Part shown: positions 9,284-16,214 of the stretch, piece by piece
Position numbering within the stretch: the stretch's first letter is position 1
Layout of the letters: the number at the start of each line of letters is the position of its first letter
NCBI RefSeq assembly: GCF_024435355.1
Contig: NZ_JAMJWG010000021.1
Location: forward strand, 62,001 to 126,000
DNA length: 64,000 nucleotides
Direction of reading: 5' to 3'
Source: Streptomyces odontomachi
Lineage (GTDB): Bacteria > Actinomycetota > Actinomycetes > Streptomycetales > Streptomycetaceae
The notes under the pieces: generated by a model
The model's database searches: none
Told to the model about the DNA's origin: nothing
The model's input: the letters and a program-made list of their open reading frames with translations, nothing else
Position numbers and translations under genes: made by a program

Positions 9284-9338
9284 GGCTCTCCCCCTCATCT
9301 CCGGCCGCCTGCGCGGGCCGGCTGCGCTCACGTCCCCA

Positions 9339-9361
9339 ACTCTGCATCACTCCACTGACAA
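9339..9361 (-). promoter_or_regulatory. RecA-NDp/PafBC-type promoter for the MoxR operon
   Basis: Read on the minus strand, TTGTCAGTG (9361-9353) is followed by 8 bases and CAGAGT (9344-9339). The actinobacterial LexA-independent DNA-damage promoter is TTGTCRGTG-N8-TANNNT. The upstream element matches exactly and the downstream one differs by a single base (CA for TA). Transcription would begin near 9332, giving a leader of about 50 nt that contains the GGGGAG ribosome site of the MoxR gene. Confidence 0.7.
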
Positions 9362-9413
9362 TCGACCTGACCTGCACTGATACCGCTATTCGGAGTGATT
9401 GTCAGTGGGGTGA
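9347..9413. repeat. 17-bp inverted repeat (one mismatch) between divergent operons
   Basis: The left arm at 9347-9363 (TCACTCCACTGACAATC) is mirrored by the right arm at 9397-9413 (GATTGTCAGTGGGGTGA), with 33 bp between. The symmetry arises because each operon carries the same promoter element pointing outwards, plus matching bases beyond the nine-base core. Confidence 0.9.
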
Positions 9414-9421
9414 CCTACCGT
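9399..9421 (+). promoter_or_regulatory. RecA-NDp/PafBC-type promoter for the SWIM gene
   Basis: TTGTCAGTG (9399-9407), 8 bases, then TACCGT (9416-9421) fits TTGTCRGTG-N8-TANNNT at every defined base. This promoter class is activated by PafBC after DNA damage in mycobacteria and is widespread in actinobacteria. The expected start site, about 7 nt beyond the -10, falls at or next to ATG 9429, so the mRNA may be leaderless. Confidence 0.82.
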
Positions 9422-9428
9422 CGGAGAC

Positions 9429-10799
9429 ATGACTGAGCAGGGGGTGCGCTGGACGGCGGACCAGGTGCTGGCACTGGCTCCTGACGCCGCCTCACGCAAG
9501 GCGGGTAGCAAGCTCGGTGCGGCCGGCCCGTGGTCCGACACGGGCGGCGACGAGGGGGCGATCTGGGGGCTGTGCAAGGGCAGCGGCAGCAAGCCGTACC
9601 AGACGGTGGTGGACATCGCGGGGAGCACCGGCCCGGCGTACAAGTGCAGTTGTCCGAGCCGGAAGTTCCCGTGCAAGCACGCGTTGGGCCTGCTGCTGCT
9701 CTGGACCGGCGCCGACGACTGGGGGTCCGCGCCCGAGGCTCCGGCCTGGGCGGAGGAATGGCTGACCGGGCGCCGCAAGCGAGCGGCCGAGAAGCCCGCA
9801 GCGCCGGCCAGGCGGGACCAGGGGGCGCCCGCGGACCCGGCCGCCCAGCGGCGCGCGGACATCAGGGCGCAGCAGCGAGCGGAGCGCGTCAGCGCGGGCG
9901 CCACCGAGCTGGAGCAGCGCCTGTCCGACCTGCTGCGCGGCGGCCTGGCCGGCGCCGAGCAGGCGGGGTACGGCCTGTGGGAGGAGACCGCGGCCCGCAT
10001 GGTCGACGCCCAGGCGCCGGGGCTCGCGGCACGGGTGCGGGAGTTGGGACCGGTCGCCACCTCGGGACCGGGCTGGCCCCTGCGGTTGTTGGAGGAGTGC
10101 GCCCTGATCCATCTGCTCGACCAGGGCTGGCTGCACCGGTCGGACCTGCCGCCCGGCCTGGCCACCACGGTCCGCGCCCGCATCGGCCTTCCCACTCCGG
10201 CCGACGGCCCCACGGAGCGCGACCAGTGGCTCGTCCTCGCCCAGTACGACACGGCCGACACCAAGCTCACCACCCGCCGCATCTGGCTCTACGGCACCGG
10301 TTCGGGCCGTACGGCGCTGCTGCTCTCGTACGGCGCTGCGGGCCGCCCGCCCGCGCTCGCGCTGCCGGTGGGCCTGGCGTTCGACGCCGAGCTGTCCGCC
10401 CACCCGGGCCCCGCCCAACTCCGCGCCGAGCTGGGCGAGCGGTTCAGCGCCCCGGTCCCGACCGCCGCCCGGCCCTCCGCCGTCACCACGTCCGAGGCCA
10501 CCGCCCGCTACGGCACGGCGCTCCGCGACGACCCGTGGCTGGACTCCTGGCCGGTCACCCTGGGCCCGGTGATACCCGCCCCGCTGCCGGACGGCTCCGG
10601 CTGGCAACTGGCCGACGCGGACGGCGGCCTGGCCGTGCCGATCACCGCCTCGGCGCCGGCCGCGCCCCCCGGCCTGTGGCGCCTGGTCGCGCTCTCGGGC
10701 GGCGCCCCCGTCACCGTCTTCGGCGAGTGCGGCCACCGCGGCTTCACCCCACTCGCGGCCTGGCCCCAGGGCCCGGGGGAAACGGTGGCCCTGTGCTGA
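9429..10799 (+). CDS. SWIM zinc-finger protein
   Basis: 456 residues. The SWIM zinc site is complete: Cys73, Cys75, Cys82 and His84 (CSC...FPCKH, spacing CxCx6CxH). It is preceded by a compact strand-rich region that is usual for the family. SWIM domains bind DNA or proteins; in many systems they accompany recombination or repair factors. The remaining 360 residues are mixed helix/strand with no known domain that I can name. It is followed by the DUF5691 gene on the same strand and is divergent from the MoxR operon. Start at ATG 9429, close behind a damage-type promoter; GGAGA at 9423-9427 lies right before it but would be cut off if transcription starts at 9428-9429. Confidence 0.9.
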   Translation: MTEQGVRWTADQVLALAPDAASRKAGSKLGAAGPWSDTGGDEGAIWGLCKGSGSKPYQTVVDIAGSTGPAYKCSCPSRKFPCKHALGLLLLWTGADDWGSAPEAPAWAEEWLTGRRKRAAEKPAAPARRDQGAPADPAAQRRADIRAQQRAERVSAGATELEQRLSDLLRGGLAGAEQAGYGLWEETAARMVDAQAPGLAARVRELGPVATSGPGWPLRLLEECALIHLLDQGWLHRSDLPPGLATTVRARIGLPTPADGPTERDQWLVLAQYDTADTKLTTRRIWLYGTGSGRTALLLSYGAAGRPPALALPVGLAFDAELSAHPGPAQLRAELGERFSAPVPTAARPSAVTTSEATARYGTALRDDPWLDSWPVTLGPVIPAPLPDGSGWQLADADGGLAVPITASAPAAPPGLWRLVALSGGAPVTVFGECGHRGFTPLAAWPQGPGETVALC

Positions 10800-11100
10800 C
10801 GACGAGGAGGGCTCCCGCAACGCCGAAGACGACAGGAGCCGACCCGCGGACGACACCCACCGCCGCCGCAACGACCGGGGCGGCACGTGCTCTGACCGCG
10901 GACACCGGCACCCCGGACACCGGCACCGCTGAGGCATGGACCACAAGGGCACGGACCACAAGGGCACGGACCGGAACCACATGGACCGAAGTCGCACGGA
11001 CCGCAGGGGCACGGACGGCCGTCCTGCCCACGAGGACAGGGCCGCTGCGCACCGGGCCCCCACGCGCCAGGACCGCACGCGCCGAGCGAGGTACAGGGTC
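10800..11100 (+). repeat. intergenic stretch with degenerate 15-bp direct repeats
   Basis: The 301 bp between the SWIM and DUF5691 genes hold imperfect copies of a unit close to aagggcacggaccac (clearest at about 10936-10985) and a shorter ggacaccggcacc repeat near 10900-10930. The frame in phase with DUF5691 is open here, but the residues (MDHKGTDHKGTDRN) look like translated repeat rather than protein. GAGGTACAGGG just before 11101 may serve as the ribosome site of DUF5691. Confidence 0.6.
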
Positions 11101-12843
11101 ATGAGCAACACGACGAGCACGACAGGCACGCCTGACGCCGGTGCCACGGCGGCGGGATGGGATGACCTGGTCACCGCCGCCCTGCTCGGCACGGAGCGTC
11201 GCAGGCCACCCGTGACCGCCCACGGCAAGGACGCGGCGACGGCACTGCTGGACGCGGCCGCCGTGCAGACGGTGCGGCGGCGCGCGGGCCTGCGTCCGGC
11301 TCCCGCCGCACCGCTGCCCGGCCGCGCCCCGGCCGACGCCCGGCCCGCGCTGCCGTCCGCGGCGGTGCGACGCTTGACGCTGCTGCTGGCGAACCGCCCG
11401 GGCGCCGGAAGCGACGGCCGCCGCGGCACGGCACCCGACCTCATGGAGCTGCTGCCCCAATGGCTCCACGCGGCCGACGACCAGGGCTTCGCCGCTCCCC
11501 CGCACCTGATCCCGGCCCTGCTGGACGTCGCCCGGGCCCGCACCGACCTGCGCCCGCAGGTCCTTTCCTTCGCGGGACCGCGCGCCCTGTGGCTGGCCCG
11601 GCTGAACACGGACTGGAAGTTCGCGCTACGGGCCACCCCGGGCGGCGGCGCAGCCCTGCCCGCCGCCGAGGACAGCGCCCAGATCGAGCGACTGTGGGAG
11701 GAGGGGCTGTTCGCCGAGCGCGTCGCCCTGCTGGCGGCGCTGCGGGCGCATGCCCCGGGTGCCGCCCGCGACCTGCTCGCCGGCACCTGGCCCACCGAGC
11801 GGGCCGAGGACCGGCTGATGTTCCTCGACGCACTGCACACCGGCCTGTGCGGCGACGACGAGCCGTTCCTCGAACGCGCCCTGACCGACCGCAGCCGCAA
11901 CGTCCGCGCCATCGCCGCCGAACTGCTCTCCGCACTCCCCCGTTCGGCGCTGGCCCGGCGCATGGAGGCCCGTGCAGCGGCCTGCGTGACGTTGGACCGT
12001 ACGGGTCCCTCACCGGTACTCGTGGTGACGGCACCGCACGAGTGCGACGCCGACATGGAGCGCGACGGCATCATGCCGAAGCCGCCGACCGGACGCGGCG
12101 AGCGCGCCTGGTGGCTGGGGCAGCTGGTGGAGGCGGCACCGCTGGCATCGTGGAGCGCTGGGTTCGACGGTCGCTCGCCCGAGGAGATCATGGCGCTGGC
12201 CGTGGCCGACGACTGGCAGAGCGAGCTGCACGCGGCCTGGTGCCGGGCGGCGGTCCGCCAGCGGGACGCGGCCTGGTCCCGGGCGCTGCTCGGCGCCCCG
12301 ACCGCGCAAGGCGCCGGCGGCCCCGGTGCGGTCTCCCTGGCCGAGCGCGCGAAACTCCTCACGACGCTGGCCGAGACGGAGCGTGCCGAGTGGGTCGCCG
12401 CCTTCATCGCGGCGCACGGCCTGTCGGAAGCGTTCCAACTGCTGGGTTGCTGTGCGGCCCCATGGGCGGAACCGCTGGGACGGGCGGTGGTGGACGCGTT
12501 GAACATCGCGCGGGACGCCGGAAGTTACCCGTGGAGCTTCAGCGGGGTGATGGGCCTTGCGGAGCGCTGCCTGGACCCGGCGGAGGCCACCCGCCTCGAA
12601 GCGCTCACCGCGATACCCGAGGAACGGGAGGACGCGTCGCCCGGCGCCGGAAGCTACTGGGCCGAGGCGTTTCAGCGGCTCACGAACACGTTGCAGGTAC
12701 GGGCGGCAATGAGCGCCGAGCTGATGACACCGACAGCCGAGGACCCGGAAACCGAGGGCCCGGAAGCCGAGGAATCGATAGCCGAGGAATCGATGGCCGA
12801 GGGCCCGGCGCACGGGTCCCTGGAGCCACCCCTTGAGTCCTGA
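11101..12843 (+). CDS. DUF5691 family protein
   Basis: 580 residues from ATG 11101, chosen because family members begin with a sequence like GWDDLVTAALLGTERR, which follows at residues 18-33. The protein is Leu/Ala-rich and mostly helical, with HEAT-like stretches (SRNVRAIAAELLSALPRSALARRMEARA). This suggests a protein-binding scaffold without catalytic residues. The C-terminal 40 residues are acidic and low-complexity (PETEGPEAEESIAEES). I recognise DUF5691 as a family that sits beside SWIM, DUF5682, MoxR and VWA genes. It would be co-transcribed with the SWIM gene, so its likely role is as partner in the same process. Confidence 0.8.
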   Translation: MSNTTSTTGTPDAGATAAGWDDLVTAALLGTERRRPPVTAHGKDAATALLDAAAVQTVRRRAGLRPAPAAPLPGRAPADARPALPSAAVRRLTLLLANRPGAGSDGRRGTAPDLMELLPQWLHAADDQGFAAPPHLIPALLDVARARTDLRPQVLSFAGPRALWLARLNTDWKFALRATPGGGAALPAAEDSAQIERLWEEGLFAERVALLAALRAHAPGAARDLLAGTWPTERAEDRLMFLDALHTGLCGDDEPFLERALTDRSRNVRAIAAELLSALPRSALARRMEARAAACVTLDRTGPSPVLVVTAPHECDADMERDGIMPKPPTGRGERAWWLGQLVEAAPLASWSAGFDGRSPEEIMALAVADDWQSELHAAWCRAAVRQRDAAWSRALLGAPTAQGAGGPGAVSLAERAKLLTTLAETERAEWVAAFIAAHGLSEAFQLLGCCAAPWAEPLGRAVVDALNIARDAGSYPWSFSGVMGLAERCLDPAEATRLEALTAIPEEREDASPGAGSYWAEAFQRLTNTLQVRAAMSAELMTPTAEDPETEGPEAEESIAEESMAEGPAHGSLEPPLES

Positions 12844-13158
12844 ACCCTGCGGGCCCCTACGGGCCCTACGCGTCCCGTCCGTGCACCCGCTCCCCCGAGG
12901 GCTCCTGCGTTCGAGGGCGCTGGACGGCTCCCGATGGCTCCTGCGTTCGCGTGGCGAAACCCCGTACCGCAACCGCCCCACGTCCCTGGACATATGCACT
13001 CACCCAGGGCCGCGGGGCGGCGAACACGCTGCCTGACATGGGCCGACGCCTGCGGAACCGCACGGCCGGCGGAGCACGGAATCAGCCGGCGAACCCAGCG
13101 GAATCGGCGGAACCTGGCGGTATCAGCCGAACCGGCGGTATCGGCTAGTCCGGCGGAA
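12844..13158. other. gene-free stretch between convergent genes
   Basis: 315 bp between the DUF5691 stop and the icmB stop. GGCTCCTGCGTTCG occurs twice within 60 bp (around 12899 and 12938). From about 13080 a degenerate series built on CGGCGGTATC/CGGCGGAATC runs up to icmB. No promoter, clear terminator hairpin or convincing coding sequence is seen. Confidence 0.6.
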
Positions 13159-13575
13159 TCAACTGACCGCCGGGGTGCGGACGTGCGCCTGGACCCAGTC
13201 CACGATGGAAGCCGTCGTGGCCCCGGGCGTGAAGATCTCAGCGACGCCCTTCTCCTTGAGCGCCGGAATGTCCGCTTCCGGGATGATGCCGCCCCCGAAG
13301 ACGACGATGTCCTGCGCGTCCCGCTCGGCGAGCAGCTCGATGACACGGGCGAACAGGGTGTTGTGCGCGCCGGAGAGGATGGAGAGGCCGATCGCCTCGG
13401 CGTCTTCCTGAATGGCGGTGTCGACGACCTGCTCAGGGGTCTGGTGGAGGCCCGTGTAGATGACCTCCATGCCCGCGTCACGCAGTGCTCGCGCGATGAC
13501 CTTGGCCCCGCGATCGTGGCCGTCGAGTCCCGGCTTGGCCACGACCACCCGGATCGGCCCGGCTGCCACACTCAT
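13159..13575 (-). CDS. icmB: isobutyryl-CoA mutase small (cobalamin-binding) subunit
   Basis: 138 residues from ATG 13575, preceded by GGAGG. The whole protein is a B12-binding domain. The cobalamin lower-ligand motif DxHxxG is present as DGHDRG near residue 21, followed by the SILSGAHNTLF and VFGGGIIP segments typical of mutase small subunits. Sequence and length closely match the IcmB protein known from Streptomyces. It would pair with a large IcmA subunit encoded elsewhere to interconvert isobutyryl-CoA and n-butyryl-CoA, feeding precursors to polyketides and fatty acids. The gene stands alone, facing away from the M23 gene. Confidence 0.92.
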   Translation of the reverse strand: MSVAAGPIRVVVAKPGLDGHDRGAKVIARALRDAGMEVIYTGLHQTPEQVVDTAIQEDAEAIGLSILSGAHNTLFARVIELLAERDAQDIVVFGGGIIPEADIPALKEKGVAEIFTPGATTASIVDWVQAHVRTPAVS

Positions 13576-14051
13576 CACTGCCTCCATGTACCGACGACGT
13601 TGTCCCCAGGATCCCGCACGGACCGGTTTCGCGCCGCTGAGGGAGGGCGAAATCACACGGCGGGAACAGTAGGGACACCGTAGCGACCGCCCGAAGCCTG
13701 CGGGCCGCCTCCCCGCCGAGGCTCGCCACCGCCGCCCCGTCCGAGGTCACCACCCGCCACGGCCCATCGGAGCACACCGGCGGCGTGACCCAGCCGAGAC
13801 CTTCCGTCCCCCTAAACGCAGCATTTTTCGAACGGGCCTCGAACGCAACACCAAGGATGTCTCTGCGCGGCGCCGAAAGAAGGCCGAATGCCCGTTTCTC
13901 CTCGGCCGGAAACCCAGCCGAAGATTGTCGCGCCCACGTACTGCCGGGTACAGTCGCCGCACTGCTCCGCCTCTGGGGGGCGGTGACCTCCGTGGCTCAG
14001 CCCGAATTGACCAGCCCCCCAGCCCCTGCTGTCGAGGCGAAAGAGAAGTAG
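13576..14051. other. divergent promoter region of icmB and the M23 gene
   Basis: 476 bp. An AT-richer core (about 13810-13855, with the run catttttcgaa) probably holds promoters. A short plus-strand frame, GTG 13983 to TAG 14051 (22 residues, starting MTSVAQPELTSP), ends directly in front of the M23 start so that TAG and GTG abut. It could be a translationally coupled leader peptide. No riboswitch consensus could be aligned. Confidence 0.5.
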
Positions 14052-16067
14052 GTGAACGACCGTCACCCGTCGGGGGATTCCCATCCCTCGGCCCCCGATG
14101 CCGGCCATGCGTCGTACGGGTCGTACGACCAGCAGAGCCTCCATTACGGCGACGGTTATCCCGCATACGGCTATGACGGCTATGACGCCTACGGGACCGG
14201 TTCGGTTGCGCCGGCGAGCACAGCCTTCCCTCCGGACAGCGGTTACCCCGCGAGTCACACCGCCACCACGGCTTACCCGGCTGACGGTTTCGCCACCGGC
14301 AGCTTCACGCCGGGCGCTTTCGCGGGCGCCAACGACTACGACTCCGACCCGCTGTTCGGCGACCTCCCCGGTACCGCTCCCGGCGCAGCCGCTGGCTACG
14401 ACATGACCGGCCAGTGGGACACCACCGGCGCCTACGCCCCGCCGACCGCCGACCCGTACGGCACCCAGTCGCAGGCCCAGCCACACGGCGCGTACGACAC
14501 CGGCGGCTACCCCACGGGGACCACGGGGGGTTACCCCGACGCGGGCTACGACCTGACCGGCCAGTGGGACGCCACCGCCTGGGCGGGCACGGACCAGACC
14601 GACACCGGTCTGTGGGACACCACCTCGTACGCGCAACAGGTCCCCGAGCAGGTCCCCCCGCAGTACGACGGCTACGCCCCCCAGGACTTCGCAGGTCTCA
14701 CCGCCGACCCGGCCGAAGCGGCCGACGCAGCGGCTTCATACGCGCCCACCGGCTATGACACGACCGGCCACGAGACGACCGGCCACGAGACGGCCGGCTA
14801 CGAGACGACCGGTTACGAGACGCTCGGCTATGAGACGACCGGCCATGACACGGCCGGCTACGAGACCCCCGCCCACGAGTCGGGCGGTCACGACGCACAC
14901 GGCTACGACCCCAACGCCCTCGATACGCACGGCTACGACCCCAACGCCCTCGATACGCACGCCTACGGCTACGCCCCGCACGGCTACGAGTCGTCGCCCT
15001 ACGGCGGCCTCGAGCCCGAACTCGCGGACTACGAGCGTGAACTGGCCGACATCGACGCCACCGGTTTCGACACCGGCACCGACCACGCCGCCTACGCCGA
15101 CGCCACGGACCCGTACGCCGGGCCGACCCCGCACGACCACGCCTCCCCCGCCCCCGGCACCGTCGACGACGAGCCCGCGGGCATGCATGAGGACGGCTAC
15201 CGGGAGTACGACGACGCGGGGTACCAGGACGAGGCCGAGGACCAGGGCCAGGACGAGGCCGACGACGGGTACCGCGACGGAGACGGCAGGGACGAAGGAC
15301 GGGAACTCGCGCCGGTCTCGCGCCGCGCCCCCGGCCGGGGTTCCGGCTCCCGGCGCCGTAGCCCGGCGAAGCGTTCCGCCTTACTGACGGTGGCCGTGCC
15401 CTCGGTCTGCGTCATCGGGGTGGCGGGTGTCGCCGCCGCGTCGGTGGGCGGCCTGGGCGGCGACGACAAGCCGGCCACGGCGGCCTCCGACATCAAGCCG
15501 GCCGAGGCCAACAACAAGCTCGACACCCAGCTCGACAACCTGTCCGCCGACACGCGCGACTTCGCCGACCGGGCGAGCCGTACGCAGGAGCGCATCGACC
15601 TCAAGGCCCAGGAAGAGGCCAAGCGGAAGAAGGCGGCGGAGGACGCGGCCCGCAAGGAGCGGCTGCGGCCGAAGTTCGTCCTCCCGGTCACGCAGAAGGG
15701 CCTGAGCGCCACTTTCGGCCAGGCGGGCGTCAACTGGATGTCCGTGCACACCGGTATCGACTTCCCGGTCGCCTACGGCACCCAGGTGATGGCGGCGACC
15801 GACGGCACGGTGCGGTTCCAGTACAACACCGCGTACGGGAACATGGCGATCCTTACCGCCAAGGACGGCACCGAGACGTGGTACTGCCACCTCTCCAGCT
15901 ACCGGGTCAACTCCGGTACCACGGTCAAGGCCGGCGATGTGATCGCCTTCTCCGGAAGCTCCGGCAACTCGACCGGGCCCCATCTGCACTTCGAGGTCCG
16001 CCCGGGCGGCGGCGACGCGATCGACCCGCTCCCGTGGCTGCGCAGCCACGGCCTCGACCCGACCTGA
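14052..16067 (+). CDS. M23 metallopeptidase, single-pass membrane protein with long repetitive N-terminus
   Basis: 671 residues. The C-terminal domain is a zinc peptidase of the M23/LytM type: HTGIDFP near residue 564 supplies the HxxxD ligands and HLHFEV near 643 the HxH motif, so it should cleave peptide cross-bridges in the wall. A transmembrane helix (ALLTVAVPSVCVIGVAGVAAA) sits near 441-465, with a short coiled linker before the enzyme. The first ~440 residues would then be cytoplasmic. They are Tyr/Gly/Asp/Thr/His-rich, with five-residue repeats (GYETT, GHETT) around 233-285 and a 30-bp exact duplication encoding GYDPNALDTH. Start at GTG 14052, abutting a short upstream frame. Terminator downstream at 16172. 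Confidence 0.85.
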   Translation: MNDRHPSGDSHPSAPDAGHASYGSYDQQSLHYGDGYPAYGYDGYDAYGTGSVAPASTAFPPDSGYPASHTATTAYPADGFATGSFTPGAFAGANDYDSDPLFGDLPGTAPGAAAGYDMTGQWDTTGAYAPPTADPYGTQSQAQPHGAYDTGGYPTGTTGGYPDAGYDLTGQWDATAWAGTDQTDTGLWDTTSYAQQVPEQVPPQYDGYAPQDFAGLTADPAEAADAAASYAPTGYDTTGHETTGHETAGYETTGYETLGYETTGHDTAGYETPAHESGGHDAHGYDPNALDTHGYDPNALDTHAYGYAPHGYESSPYGGLEPELADYERELADIDATGFDTGTDHAAYADATDPYAGPTPHDHASPAPGTVDDEPAGMHEDGYREYDDAGYQDEAEDQGQDEADDGYRDGDGRDEGRELAPVSRRAPGRGSGSRRRSPAKRSALLTVAVPSVCVIGVAGVAAASVGGLGGDDKPATAASDIKPAEANNKLDTQLDNLSADTRDFADRASRTQERIDLKAQEEAKRKKAAEDAARKERLRPKFVLPVTQKGLSATFGQAGVNWMSVHTGIDFPVAYGTQVMAATDGTVRFQYNTAYGNMAILTAKDGTETWYCHLSSYRVNSGTTVKAGDVIAFSGSSGNSTGPHLHFEVRPGGGDAIDPLPWLRSHGLDPT

Positions 16068-16125
16068 GCCACGAGCCCGAGAGCCCACGCGTCAAAGCCG
16101 GCGGGTATCAAGAGGGCACGTCAAG

Positions 16126-16171
16126 CAGCGAGCTCCCCCACTGCCTGAAGGGCGTGGGAGGTACCCCCAGG
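16126..16171. repeat. interspersed REP-like palindromic element
   Basis: A stretch reading ctcccccactgcctgaaggg followed by cgtgggaggtacccccagg folds on itself. A related copy occurs at about 31913-31950. Elements of this form are frequent between genes in Streptomyces chromosomes (recalled, not searched). Confidence 0.6.
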
Positions 16172-16198
16172 GAGAGCGCCGCGCGACGCGGCGCTCTC
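16172..16198. terminator. bidirectional terminator between M23 and pcrA
   Basis: A perfect 12-bp stem, GAGAGCGCCGCG and CGCGGCGCTCTC, with a 3-nt CGA loop. It lies between two convergent genes and so can serve both. There is no U-run, as is usual at high GC. Confidence 0.8.
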
Positions 16199-16214
16199 GG
16201 GCTACGCCGGCGGA

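Noticed and set aside
13850..14040. A c-di-AMP riboswitch in front of the M23 gene
   Set aside because: Some pieces (GGAAACCCA, GGTGACCTCC, CCCGAATTGACC) recall the ydaO blocks but are in poor order and lack the GACAGCTAACC block seen at 19164.
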